Assembly (NCBI RefSeq): GCF_900188295.1
Contig: NZ_FZNM01000001.1
Span: 372,001 to 436,000, forward strand
DNA length: 64,000 nucleotides
Direction: 5' to 3'
Source of the DNA: Paracoccus sediminis
GTDB taxonomy: Bacteria; Pseudomonadota; Alphaproteobacteria; Rhodobacterales; Rhodobacteraceae
The position numbers were made by a program, and so were the translations under genes. Positions within the stretch are counted from its first letter, which is position 1, and each line of letters begins with the position of its first letter. Shown here piece after piece: positions 34,721 to 43,696 of this stretch. The notes under the pieces were generated by a model. It saw nothing but the letters and a program-made list of their open reading frames with translations. It ran no database searches and had not been told where the DNA came from.

Positions 34721-35902
34721 ATGAGCGACGACATCACCACCATCACCCGGACCGACGACCTTGCGCTGTTCTGCGAGACCGCCAAATCCGCCCCCTATGT
34801 CACCGTCGATACGGAATTCCTGCGCGAACGGACCTATTGGTCCAAGCTGTGCCTGATTCAGCTTGCCCTGCCCCCCGCATCCACCCCCAAGGATCAGGGC
34901 GGAGAGGCCGTGCTGGTCGATCCCCTGGCCGAAGGGCTGTCGCTGGAGCCGCTTTACGACCTGTTCCGCCACGGGGGCACCGTCAAGGTCTTTCACGCCG
35001 CCCGCCAGGATCTGGAAATTTTCTTTCACGACGCCGGTCTGTTCCCCCAGCCGCTGTTCGACACCCAGGTCGCCGCGATGGTCTGCGGTTTCGGCGAACA
35101 GGTTGGCTATGAAACCCTGGTGCGGCGGATCGCGCGGGCCAACCTGGACAAGTCGTCGCGGTTCACCGATTGGTCGCGCCGCCCCCTGTCGGACGCGCAG
35201 GCGGCCTATGCCCTGGCCGATGTCACCCATCTGCGGGTGATTTATGAATTCCTGTCGGCCGAACTGCGCAAGAACAACCGCGAAAGCTGGCTGGCCGAGG
35301 AGATCGCGGTCCTTGAGGATCCCGAAACCTATATCACCCGCCCCGAGGAAGCCTGGCTCAAGGTGCGCACCCGCACCAATTCGCCCCGCTTCCTGGCGAT
35401 CCTGCGCGAGCTGGCGCGGTTCCGCGAAGCCTATGCCCAGGACCGCGACATTCCCCGGTCGCGCGTCTACAAGGACGATGCGATGATCGAGGTCGCCTCG
35501 ACCAAGCCGCTGACCGAAGCCGACCTGTCCCGGTCCCGCCTGCTGCTGCGCGAAGCCCGCAAGGGAGAAATCGCGAACGGGATCCTGGCGGCAGTCAAGG
35601 CGGGGATCGAAGCCAGGGATCTGCCCCAGCCCAGGGACGAGGAGCCGGGCCGGCCGGGCAATGCCGCGCTGTCGGATCTGCTGCGGGTGCTGCTCAAGGC
35701 CAAGGCCGATGCCTCGGGCGTGGCGCCCAAGCTGATCGCGTCGTCCGCGGAACTGGACGCCATCGCTCAGGGCGACCGCGACGTTCCCGCCCTGAAAGGC
35801 TGGCGGGCCGAGGTGTTCGGCCAGGACGCCCTGCGCCTTGCGGGCGGGGAAATCGCCCTGTCCGCCAAGGGCGGCATGGTGCGCGTCGTGCCGGTGGGCT
35901 GA
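34721..35902 (+). CDS. rnd: Ribonuclease D
   Basis: This 393-residue 3'-5' exoribonuclease for tRNA and structured RNA 3' ends has a DEDD exonuclease domain at residues ~1-180: VTVDTEFLRERTYWSKLCLI with the first Asp/Glu, FHAARQDLEIFF, and a YALADVTHLRVIYEFL motif III. A helical HRDC region follows (~210-290, ELARFREAYAQDRDIPRSRVYKDD). The length is typical. The gene downstream begins 5 bases after its stop, suggesting co-transcription. Confidence 0.95.
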   Translation: MSDDITTITRTDDLALFCETAKSAPYVTVDTEFLRERTYWSKLCLIQLALPPASTPKDQGGEAVLVDPLAEGLSLEPLYDLFRHGGTVKVFHAARQDLEIFFHDAGLFPQPLFDTQVAAMVCGFGEQVGYETLVRRIARANLDKSSRFTDWSRRPLSDAQAAYALADVTHLRVIYEFLSAELRKNNRESWLAEEIAVLEDPETYITRPEEAWLKVRTRTNSPRFLAILRELARFREAYAQDRDIPRSRVYKDDAMIEVASTKPLTEADLSRSRLLLREARKGEIANGILAAVKAGIEARDLPQPRDEEPGRPGNAALSDLLRVLLKAKADASGVAPKLIASSAELDAIAQGDRDVPALKGWRAEVFGQDALRLAGGEIALSAKGGMVRVVPVG

Positions 35903-35907
35903 CCGGG

Positions 35908-36891
35908 ATGCCCGCGCCGCTGACCTTGACCCGTCCGTGGCCCGAAGACGTCCCTGACATCGCCGATGCCCTGTCGGACTGGAACGTGACCCAATGGCTG
36001 ACCGCCGTGCCCTGGCCTTATCGCCAGACGGACGCGGCCGCCTTTGTCGCCGGGGCGGGGCTTGACGAACACGCCATCCGGCAGGGCGGCCGCCTTGTCG
36101 GCATGGTGCGGGCGTCGGGCAGTTTCGGCATCTGGCTGGCCCCGGAAGCGCAGGGCAGGGGAATGGCCGAAAGGGCGGCGGTTCTTGCCCTGTCGCGCCG
36201 TTTCCATCGCGGCGCTACGGTGGTCGAGGCGAACCACCTGCACGGCAACCGCCGCTCTGCCGCGCTGCTGACGCGGCTTGGGTTTCGCCCGGTCGGCGAC
36301 ATGATGCTGTGGTCCCAGCCCCAGCGGCGGCATCTGCCCGCCGCGGCGCTGCGGCTGACGCGCGCCGATTTTGCAGCCCGTCATGGCATCGCCCTGGTGA
36401 CAGACCGGCTGATGATCGAACCCTTTCGGCACGGGGATCTTCCCGACCTGCACCGCATCGCGACGATGCCCGATGTCGCGTCGAAGCTGCTGCTGTTTCA
36501 TCCGGCGATGACCCCCGACCAGATGGCCCCGCTGTTTCTGTCCGACGGCCTGCTGCCGCCCATGCGGCTGACGGTGCGGCATCAGGGCGGGGTGGCGGGA
36601 TCCATCGGCATCAGCGCGGGCGATCCCGCGCGGGTGTTCTATTTCCTGGACCCGGCCCTGTCGGGAAAGGGCCTGGGCGAGGAGATGGGCCGCGCCTTCC
36701 TGGCCGAGATCGTCGCCCGCTTCGATCCGCCCGAACTGCTGGCGGATGTGTTTCTGGACAACCAGCCGTCGCGGCGGCTGTTGAAGAACCTTGGTTTTCA
36801 ACGCGAGGAAGACGGGATGCTGTCGTCGGCCGGTCGCAGCCAGCCCGCGCCCGCCGCCCTGTATCGCTGGCGCAAGCGGTCCCGGCCCTAG
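35908..36891 (+). CDS. Protein with two tandem GNAT acetyltransferase domains
   Basis: This 327-residue protein repeats the GNAT fold. The first copy (residues ~5-150) contains FGIWLAPEAQGRGMAERAAVLAL with the acetyl-CoA-binding (R/Q)xxGxG/A loop, then NHLHGNRRSAALLTRLGFRPVG. The second copy (~165-320) contains FYFLDPALSGKGLGEEMGRAFL and LDNQPSRRLLKNLGFQRE. Both resemble RimJ/RimL-type N-acetyltransferases, but the substrate cannot be read. It lies 5 bases after rnd, and its stop is 4 bases from the convergent PAS gene. Confidence 0.85.
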   Translation: MPAPLTLTRPWPEDVPDIADALSDWNVTQWLTAVPWPYRQTDAAAFVAGAGLDEHAIRQGGRLVGMVRASGSFGIWLAPEAQGRGMAERAAVLALSRRFHRGATVVEANHLHGNRRSAALLTRLGFRPVGDMMLWSQPQRRHLPAAALRLTRADFAARHGIALVTDRLMIEPFRHGDLPDLHRIATMPDVASKLLLFHPAMTPDQMAPLFLSDGLLPPMRLTVRHQGGVAGSIGISAGDPARVFYFLDPALSGKGLGEEMGRAFLAEIVARFDPPELLADVFLDNQPSRRLLKNLGFQREEDGMLSSAGRSQPAPAALYRWRKRSRP

Positions 36892-36895
36892 ACGC

Positions 36896-37705
36896 TCAGG
36901 TCTTGCTGGCGCCGGTGGGCCGGGTCGCTTCGGGCAGCGGGATCACCCGGAACCGGGCACGTCGCGATTCCGGGCTGTCGGTCCTGGCTGGCGACGGTTC
37001 GCTGGCCGTCAGGGTCAAGGGCTTGACCGGCGCCGGATCCCGGCGCGACGCCCGCCGGTCGGCATCGAAGGCCGAGGCGGTCGGGGCGACCGTCTTGCCG
37101 CCGTCGATGATCGGCAGCACCTCGTCGCCGATCAGGTCGAACCGACGCGGCGCCACGCCGATCTGACCCTCGGCGATGATGCAGCCCAGGGCGCGGGTCA
37201 CGTCGCCCAGGTCCGACGACAGGGGCAGCAGAAGCATCTGCGCGTTCAGTTCCGGCCGGGCGTAATCCGCGGGCGACCGCAGCGTCATCTGTGCCAGCTG
37301 GGGCGCGCGGAACACGGATTCCAGCACGTCCGACAAGCGGCCCCGCGAACTGGTGTTGGCCAGCGAACAGAAGGCCATGCCGCGAACCTCCATCCCCATC
37401 AGGTCGATCAGCTGCTGGCCCGCCAGACGGAACCGCGCCGCGCCGGGGGCGATGCGTTCCAGGATGAAGGCGTGGTCCAGGGCGCGGCGGATGCCCTGCG
37501 GCTGGACGTCGGACCGCGCCGGAACCCCCCGGCCGCGCCGCAGGCTGTCCCAATAGGCGCGCATGTCGGCCAGGATCCGGGCGGGCTGCATCGGGTTGAA
37601 GTCGGCCAGGTGCAAGACCTGCGCCTTTCGATCCGCCAGAGGCGAATGCGACGTGCCGTCGTTCTGACATTCCGACAAAGCCGTATCCTCGTCACCGATG
37701 CGCAT
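36896..37705 (-). CDS. PAS-domain protein (PAS_5 type)
   Basis: This 269-residue protein contains a single PAS_5-like domain (residues ~45-200): LADMRAYWDSLRRGRGVPARSDVQPQGI, HAFILERIAPGAARFRLAGQQLIDLMGMEVRGM. The C-terminal tail is disordered and Pro/Arg-rich. Such proteins are multi-copy in alphaproteobacteria and of unknown function. No output domain is present, so it would act through a partner. The N-terminal ~30 residues are poorly conserved-looking and the exact start is uncertain. A CtrA-like half-consensus lies ~85 bases upstream. Confidence 0.75.
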   Translation of the reverse strand: MRIGDEDTALSECQNDGTSHSPLADRKAQVLHLADFNPMQPARILADMRAYWDSLRRGRGVPARSDVQPQGIRRALDHAFILERIAPGAARFRLAGQQLIDLMGMEVRGMAFCSLANTSSRGRLSDVLESVFRAPQLAQMTLRSPADYARPELNAQMLLLPLSSDLGDVTRALGCIIAEGQIGVAPRRFDLIGDEVLPIIDGGKTVAPTASAFDADRRASRRDPAPVKPLTLTASEPSPARTDSPESRRARFRVIPLPEATRPTGASKT

Positions 37706-37787
37706 CCCGATGACGCGGATGCACCATTTACGCCAAACACTCCAAGGTCATGATAAGCAAAGTTTCGGCCCCTGCCGAGTCGTTTTC

Positions 37788-37802
37788 CTAACGAATGATT
37801 AA
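37788..37802. promoter_or_regulatory. Near-consensus CtrA-type site upstream of the PAS gene and gmk
   Basis: CTAA-CGAATGA-TTAA matches 7 of 8 conserved bases of TTAA-N7-TTAA. It sits in the 199-base divergent region between the PAS gene and gmk. The rest of that region is AT-richer than average and shows only the GAAGGA ribosome-binding site of gmk. One mismatch makes this a weak call. Confidence 0.3.
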
Positions 37803-37904
37803 GACTTTCATGCAAATGCCATGGAACCGTGCGCGAATGCCGGGGTCTTGACCGTCCGCCACCGCTGGTCCATCCCGCCGTTCAGGACACGAAGGACAAT
37901 GCCC

Positions 37905-38534
37905 ATGGACCGCACCGGCCTGCTCATCATCTTGTCATCGCCATCGGGGGCGGGCAAATCGACGCTGGCGCGGCGGCTGATGGACTGGGATCCGTCGCTG
38001 CGGTTTTCGGTGTCGGCCACCACGCGTCCGCCGCGACCGGGGGAAATTGACGGGCACCATTATTACTTTACCACCCCCGGCGCCTTCCGCCAGATGGCCG
38101 AACAGGGGCAGATGCTGGAACATGCCGAGGTGTTCGGACACCTGTACGGCAGCCCGCGCGTCCCGGTCGAGGCCGCGATGCGCGACGGGCGCGACACGCT
38201 GTTCGACGTGGACTGGCAGGGGGGCCAGCAGATCCGCGCATCCGCCCTGGGCGGTCACGTCGTGTCGATCTTCGTGCTGCCGCCATCGCTGCCCGAACTG
38301 GAACGGCGCCTGCGGGCGCGCGGACAGGACAGCGATGCCGTGATCGCCGGGCGGATGGAGAAAAGCCGTTCGGAAATCAGCCACTGGGCGGAATACGATT
38401 ATGTCCTGGTCAACGACGACCTGGATCGGACCGAACGGGACTTGCGCGCCATCGTGACCGCCGAACGCCTGCGCCGCGACCGGCAGGGGGGGCTGGGCCG
38501 TTTCGTCAAGCATCTGATGGAGGAGCACGCGTGA
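37905..38534 (+). CDS. gmk: Guanylate kinase
   Basis: This 209-residue enzyme phosphorylates GMP to GDP. It has the P-loop [17 protein letters not shown], then [22 protein letters not shown], and the GMP-binding [15 protein letters not shown]. Three in-frame starts exist. The ATG at 37905 is preferred because the GAAGGA site is 8 bases upstream, and it gives [19 protein letters not shown]; 37899 would be too close. Its stop overlaps the GTG of the next gene. Confidence 0.95.
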   Translation: MDRTGLLIILSSPSGAGKSTLARRLMDWDPSLRFSVSATTRPPRPGEIDGHHYYFTTPGAFRQMAEQGQMLEHAEVFGHLYGSPRVPVEAAMRDGRDTLFDVDWQGGQQIRASALGGHVVSIFVLPPSLPELERRLRARGQDSDAVIAGRMEKSRSEISHWAEYDYVLVNDDLDRTERDLRAIVTAERLRRDRQGGLGRFVKHLMEEHA

Positions 38535-39055
38535 TCTGGGAACTGGATGGCATCGCCCCGCGCATCGCGGCGAATGCCTGGGTCGCGCCCGATGCGCAGG
38601 TGATCGGCGATGTCGCGCTGGAGGAGGAGGCCTCGGTCTGGTGGGGCGCCGTGCTGCGCGGCGACGGAGAAGGGATCCGCGTCGGCCGGGGCAGCAACAT
38701 CCAGGATCTGTGCGTCCTGCACACCGATCCCGGCTGTCCCCTGACGGTCGGTGCGAACTGCACCGTCGGTCATCGCGCGATCCTGCATGGCTGCGCGATC
38801 GGTGACGGGGTGCTGGTCGGCATGGGCGCCACGATCCTGAACGGCGCCCGCATCGGCACGGGCGCCCTGATCGGGGCGGGCGCCCTGATCGCCGAAAACA
38901 AGGAAATCCCGCCCGGCGCCCTGGTCGTGGGCGCACCCGGCAAGGTGGTGCGGATGCTGGATCAGGCCGGACGGGACATGCTGCTGCAATCGGCGGCGCG
39001 CTATCGCGTCAATGCCGCCCGGTTCCGCGCCGGGCTGCGGCAGGCCGGCGGATGA
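38531..39055 (+). CDS. Gamma-class carbonic anhydrase-like protein (YrdA/PaaY family)
   Basis: This 174-residue left-handed beta-helix protein is built of hexapeptide repeats ([40 protein letters not shown]). Metal-binding positions typical of gamma-carbonic anhydrases are present: [18 protein letters not shown], and [11 protein letters not shown]. The family may bind zinc or iron; whether this member hydrates CO2 cannot be judged. The GTG start overlaps gmk (GTGA) and the stop overlaps the kinase gene (ATGA). Confidence 0.9.
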   Translation: MIWELDGIAPRIAANAWVAPDAQVIGDVALEEEASVWWGAVLRGDGEGIRVGRGSNIQDLCVLHTDPGCPLTVGANCTVGHRAILHGCAIGDGVLVGMGATILNGARIGTGALIGAGALIAENKEIPPGALVVGAPGKVVRMLDQAGRDMLLQSAARYRVNAARFRAGLRQAGG

Positions 39056-40158
39056 CCACCGTGCAACGCGTGGCATCCGACCTGCTGGACGGCGTGCCCG
39101 TACCGATGCTGGCGGTCGACGGGCGCGCGCGCACCATCGCCGCCAACGCCGCCGCTGCCGCGCTGTTCGGGGGGGATCTGCTGAACCGGCCCTTTGTCAC
39201 CGTGCTGCGGCACCCGGCGGTCGTGACGGCGGTCGAATGGGTGCTGGACCCCGACCGCCATCCCGTGCCCCCCGCGGATCCTCTGCTGCCGGCTCCGTCC
39301 CCCGGCGTGGTCAGGCTGGGCGCGGTGATCGGCGCCGACGGGCGCGACATCACGGCCGAGATCACGGTGGCCCGGCTGCCGCTGGCCCTTGGCCGGGGCG
39401 CGACCATCGCCGTGCTCGACCGGTCCGAGGCCGAGGAGGCCGAACAGATGCGGCGCGATTTCGTGACCAATGTCAGCCACGAGCTGAAGACGCCATTGAC
39501 CGCGATGATCGGTTTCATCGAAACCCTGCGCGGCCCCGCCCGCGACGACGCCAAGGCGCGGGACCGATTTCTGGACATCATGGAACGCGAGGCCGCGCGG
39601 ATGAATCGGCTGGTCAGCGACCTGCTGTCGCTCGGCCGCGTCCAGGCCGAGGAACGACGCCGTCCCGCAGGCCAGGTCGATCTGCCGCTGCTGCTGCGCC
39701 GGGTGCTGGCGACCATGGACCAGGCGGCCCGGGCAGCGGGCGTGACGGTCGAAACCCGCGCGATTGATGGCAGCCAGCGGATCCCCGGCGATTCCGACCA
39801 GTTGGTGCAGGTGTTCCAGAACCTGATCGAGAACGCGATCAAGTATGGCGGGTCGGGCGGCCATCTGGGCGTCAGCCTGCGCCGCATCGACCACGAGCCG
39901 CTTCTGCGCGGTCCCGCCTGGGCCGTCGAGATCCGCGACAAGGGCGAAGGAATCGAGGGGATGCACCTGCCCCGCCTGACCGAGCGTTTCTATCGGGTGG
40001 ACGCCCACCGGTCCCGCGCCCAAGGCGGCACCGGCCTGGGCCTTGCCATCGTCAAGCACATCGTGAACCGCCATCGGGGCCGCCTGCGCATCGACAGCGC
40101 GCGGGGCCAGGGCAGCGCCTTCACGGTGATCCTGCCCGAGGGGGCGGGCCGAGGGTGA
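39052..40158 (+). CDS. Soluble PhoR-like sensor histidine kinase, orphan
   Basis: This 368-residue protein has an N-terminal PAS-like domain (residues ~8-125), a HisKA domain with the phospho-accepting His143 in [19 protein letters not shown], and an HATPase domain with [35 protein letters not shown] and [14 protein letters not shown]. The sequence follows PhoR closely after the HisKA start, but no membrane segment is visible, so it should be cytoplasmic. No response regulator or pst/pho gene adjoins it. It overlaps the upstream gamma-carbonic anhydrase gene by 4 bases. Confidence 0.88.
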   Translation: MTTVQRVASDLLDGVPVPMLAVDGRARTIAANAAAAALFGGDLLNRPFVTVLRHPAVVTAVEWVLDPDRHPVPPADPLLPAPSPGVVRLGAVIGADGRDITAEITVARLPLALGRGATIAVLDRSEAEEAEQMRRDFVTNVSHELKTPLTAMIGFIETLRGPARDDAKARDRFLDIMEREAARMNRLVSDLLSLGRVQAEERRRPAGQVDLPLLLRRVLATMDQAARAAGVTVETRAIDGSQRIPGDSDQLVQVFQNLIENAIKYGGSGGHLGVSLRRIDHEPLLRGPAWAVEIRDKGEGIEGMHLPRLTERFYRVDAHRSRAQGGTGLGLAIVKHIVNRHRGRLRIDSARGQGSAFTVILPEGAGRG

Positions 40159-40229
40159 GGGCTTTTGCCGTGGCAGGCTGCCTTTCCCTGTCCTATAACC
40201 GTCCCGACGCCCTTGGACAGGAGGCCCCG

Positions 40230-40991
40230 ATGACCCGGCACCCCGAACCCGATCCCGCCAAGCTGGCCGCCGCGCGCGCCGCCGTGGCCTTGGTGCAGGA
40301 CGGCATGAAGCTGGGGCTGGGGACCGGATCGACCGCCAGCGTCATGGTCCGTGTCCTGGCGGACCGCGCGCGCGCCGAGGGGCTGCGGCTGCGCTGCGCC
40401 GCCACGTCCCTGGCCACCTGCGAACTGGCCGAAAGCCTGGGCCTGTCCATCGAAAGCCTGGATCGGATCGGCTGGCTGGACATGACCATCGACGGCGCCG
40501 ACGAGATCGATCCCGACCTGCATCTGATAAAGGGCGGCGGCGGGGCGCATCTGCGCGAAAAGATCGTCGCGGCCGCCAGCAAGCGGATGGTGGTCATCGC
40601 CGATCCGGCCAAGGTCGTCGAACAGCTGGGCGTCTTTCCCCTGCCGGTCGAGGTCGTGCAGTTCGGCTTTGAAACCACCCGGACGCTGATCCGCCGCGCC
40701 TTGACCGATCTGGATTTGGGCGACCGGGACGTGCTGCACCGCCTGAAAGGCAGCGATCCCTGGGTGACGGACGAGGGGAACTGGATCCTGGACCTGCATC
40801 TGGCCTGCATTCCCGATCCGGTCGCCCTGGCCCGCGCCCTGTCGGCCATTCCCGGCGTGGTCGAACACGGGCTGTTCCTGGGCATGTGCCAGCTTGCGAT
40901 CATCGGCAAGCCCGACGGCACCGTGATCTGCCTGGACCGCAACGAGGGACTGGATGCCGACCTGCTGGCCCATGAAGGGGACGGGCTGTGA
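40230..40991 (+). CDS. rpiA: Ribose-5-phosphate isomerase A
   Basis: This 253-residue pentose-phosphate enzyme interconverts ribose 5-phosphate and ribulose 5-phosphate. It shows KLGLGTGSTASVMVRVL, MTIDGADEIDPDL with the catalytic Asp pair, and LIKGGGGAHLREKIVA. The ATG with an ACAGGAGG ribosome-binding site (40230) is chosen over an in-frame start 25 codons earlier. Its stop overlaps the GTG of gor. Confidence 0.95.
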   Translation: MTRHPEPDPAKLAAARAAVALVQDGMKLGLGTGSTASVMVRVLADRARAEGLRLRCAATSLATCELAESLGLSIESLDRIGWLDMTIDGADEIDPDLHLIKGGGGAHLREKIVAAASKRMVVIADPAKVVEQLGVFPLPVEVVQFGFETTRTLIRRALTDLDLGDRDVLHRLKGSDPWVTDEGNWILDLHLACIPDPVALARALSAIPGVVEHGLFLGMCQLAIIGKPDGTVICLDRNEGLDADLLAHEGDGL

Positions 40992-42385
40992 GCTTTGACC
41001 TTGATCTGTTCGTGATCGGCGGCGGTTCCGGGGGCGTAAGGGCCGCGCGGATCGCGGCGGGCGAACACGGCGCCCGCGTCGCCCTGGCCGAGGAAAGCCG
41101 CATGGGCGGCACCTGCGTGATCCGCGGCTGCGTGCCCAAGAAGCTGATGGTCTTTGCCAGCCAGGCCGGACTGATGGCCGACGAGATGCGCGGCTATGGC
41201 TGGTGCGATGCGCAGGCGGGACGGTTCGACTGGACCGTGTTCCGGCAGAAACTGGACGCCGAACTGACCCGGCTGGAAATGATCTATACCGCCAACCTGG
41301 AAAAGGCGGGGGTCGAGATTTTCCATCAGCGCGCCACCATCGTCGATCACCACACCGTCGCCTTGGCCGACGGCACCACCAGGACCGCCAAGCATATCCT
41401 GATCGCCGTCGGGGGGCGCCCCGCCCTGCCGGGCATTCCGGGGCAGGAACTGGGCCTGATTTCCGACGACCTGTTCCTGATGGAATCCCTGCCGCGCCGG
41501 GTGCTGCTGGTCGGCGGGGGGTTCATCGCCTGCGAGTTCGCGACCATCCTGGCGGGTTTGGGGTGCGAAACGGTGCAGGTCTATCGCGGCGACGCGGTGT
41601 TGCGCGGATTCGACCGGCAGGCCCGCGACATGGCCACCCTGCAACTGAGCGCGATCGGCGTCGATCTGCGCCTGAACGTCAACCCGACCGGCCTTGAACG
41701 GTCCGGCGACCGCATCGGCGTCACGTTCAACGACGACAGCCGCGACGACTTCGACGCGGTCATCTGGGCCACGGGGCGCGACCCCCATACTGGCGGTCTG
41801 GGGCTGGAAAACACCGGCGTCCACCTGCGCCCGAACGGCGCCATCGTCGTGGACGAGTGGTCGCAGACGGCGGTGCCGTCGATCTTTGCCGTGGGCGACG
41901 TGACCGACCGGGTGAACCTGACCCCCGTGGCGATCCGCGAAGGCCATGCCTTTGCCGACACGATGTTTGGCGGGCGCGCGCGCAGCGTGACGCACCATAA
42001 CATCGCCAGCGCCGTCTATCTGCGCCCGCACGAGGTCGCGTCCGTCGGCCTGACCGAGGAACAGGCCTGCGCGCGGGGCGACGTGGACGTCTATGCGACA
42101 GTCTTTCGGCCCATGCGGTCGATGTTCGCGGGCAGCGATGCCAGGATGATGATGAAGCTGCTGGTCGATCCCGACACCGACCTTGTGCTGGGCTGCCACA
42201 TCTTCGGCCCCGATGCCGGAGAGATGATCCAGCTGGCAGCCATTCCCATCACCCTGGGCGCCACCAAGGCCGATTTCGACGCGACCATGGCCGTGCATCC
42301 CACCGCGGCCGAGGAACTGGTGACGATGCGCCAGCCCGCGCGGCGGCATCGGCTGGCGGTTTCTGCACAGGCTGCAACCGCCTGA
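40988..42385 (+). CDS. gor: Glutathione-disulfide reductase
   Basis: This 465-residue FAD/NADPH flavoenzyme keeps glutathione reduced in the cytoplasm. The FAD-binding GGGSGGVRAARIAA, redox-active disulfide GTCVIRGC (Cys43 and Cys48), NAD(P)-binding LVGGGFIACEFA, FAVGDVTDR, and C-terminal active-site HPTAAEELVTM are all present. The GTG start overlaps rpiA (GTGA), so it is probably co-transcribed. Confidence 0.95.
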   Translation: MSFDLDLFVIGGGSGGVRAARIAAGEHGARVALAEESRMGGTCVIRGCVPKKLMVFASQAGLMADEMRGYGWCDAQAGRFDWTVFRQKLDAELTRLEMIYTANLEKAGVEIFHQRATIVDHHTVALADGTTRTAKHILIAVGGRPALPGIPGQELGLISDDLFLMESLPRRVLLVGGGFIACEFATILAGLGCETVQVYRGDAVLRGFDRQARDMATLQLSAIGVDLRLNVNPTGLERSGDRIGVTFNDDSRDDFDAVIWATGRDPHTGGLGLENTGVHLRPNGAIVVDEWSQTAVPSIFAVGDVTDRVNLTPVAIREGHAFADTMFGGRARSVTHHNIASAVYLRPHEVASVGLTEEQACARGDVDVYATVFRPMRSMFAGSDARMMMKLLVDPDTDLVLGCHIFGPDAGEMIQLAAIPITLGATKADFDATMAVHPTAAEELVTMRQPARRHRLAVSAQAATA

Positions 42386-42490
42386 CAATTGCGACAGATC
42401 GGCGCGGTCGGGGGGCGTTCGGGTTGACATTTCCCCCCGTCGCACCAGTTTTCAGGCAACGGAATTCCGAAGAAGAAAGAAGGACGACGG

Positions 42491-43696
42491 ATGGCAAGTC
42501 AGGGCCCATGGGGCGGCGGAAGCGGCGGAGGAGACGACGAGGATCGCGGCAAGCAGCCCTCGAACCGCCCCTGGGGACAGCAGCAGCCGCCAAAGGGGCC
42601 GCAGCGGCCCGGCGGCCCGCAGCAGATGCCCGAGATCGAGGAACTGATGAAGAAGGGCCAGGAACGCCTGCGCGTCCTGATGGGCGGGCGCGGCAGCGGC
42701 AACGGCCCGAACGGCGGACCGCGTAGGCCCCAGGGGCCGTCGGGCTTGCAGCTGAATCGATCCACCCTGACCATTGGCGGTCTGGTCCTGGTCGCCTTGT
42801 GGGCATTCGCCAGCTTCTATCGCGTCCAAACCAACGAACGCAGCGTCGAATTCCTGTTCGGCCGCGCCGTGGCGGTGGGAAGCGAGGGCCTGAATTTTGC
42901 CCCCTGGCCCATCGTCACCGCCGAGGTCATTCCCGTCACCAACGAACGCGTGACGGAAATCGGCACCGGCGCCCAGGGCGAAATGGACAATGGCCTGATG
43001 CTGACCCGCGACCAGAACATCGTGGACATGGAATATCAGGTGGTCTGGAACATCTCGGATCCTGAAAAATACCTGTTCAACCTGGCCGATCCCGCCGACA
43101 CCATGCGGGCCGTGGCGGAATCCGCCATGCGCGACATCATCGCCCGCAGCGAACTGGCGCCGATCCTGAACCGCGACCGGGGCGCCATCGCCACCGACCT
43201 GCGCGAGGCGACGCAGCGTACGTTGGACGCCTATCAGTCCGGTATCAACGTGGTTCGCGTCAACCTGGCCCGCGCCGACCCGCCCGGAGAGGTGATCGAC
43301 GCCTTCCGCGAGGTCCAGGCTGCCCAGCAGGAACGCGACCGGCTCGAGAAAGAGGCGGACGCCTATGCCAACCGCGTCCTGGCCCAGGCCCGCGGTGATG
43401 CGGCCCAAGCCCTGGAACAGGCCGAGGCTTATCGTGCCCAAGCCGTCAACACCGCCCAGGGCGAGGCCGCGCGGTTCAATTCGATCTACGAGGAATATGT
43501 GAAGGCGCCCGAGGTCACGCGACGCCGCATGTACCTGGAGACCATGGAGGGCGTGCTTGGCGGCGTGGACAAGATCATTCTTGGCGAAGGCATGGACGGG
43601 CAGGGGTCGGGCGTCGTGCCCTATCTGCCGCTGGACCAGTTGCGCCGTTCCGGCACCAATGCCGACACCAATCCGAATGCCGGGGGGACCAATTGA
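42491..43696 (+). CDS. hflK: FtsH protease modulator HflK
   Basis: This 401-residue membrane protein forms the HflKC complex that surrounds and modulates the FtsH protease. The N-terminal ~85 residues are Gly/Pro/Gln/Arg-rich low complexity. A single membrane span follows (LTIGGLVLVALWAFASFYRV), then an SPFH/prohibitin domain (VQTNERSVEFLFGRAVAVGSEGLNFAPWP) and a long Ala/Glu-rich helical region. A TTGACA hexamer at 42424 could be part of its promoter, but no matching -10 is clear. The stop overlaps the hflC ATG by one base (TGATG). Confidence 0.95.
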   Translation: MASQGPWGGGSGGGDDEDRGKQPSNRPWGQQQPPKGPQRPGGPQQMPEIEELMKKGQERLRVLMGGRGSGNGPNGGPRRPQGPSGLQLNRSTLTIGGLVLVALWAFASFYRVQTNERSVEFLFGRAVAVGSEGLNFAPWPIVTAEVIPVTNERVTEIGTGAQGEMDNGLMLTRDQNIVDMEYQVVWNISDPEKYLFNLADPADTMRAVAESAMRDIIARSELAPILNRDRGAIATDLREATQRTLDAYQSGINVVRVNLARADPPGEVIDAFREVQAAQQERDRLEKEADAYANRVLAQARGDAAQALEQAEAYRAQAVNTAQGEAARFNSIYEEYVKAPEVTRRRMYLETMEGVLGGVDKIILGEGMDGQGSGVVPYLPLDQLRRSGTNADTNPNAGGTN

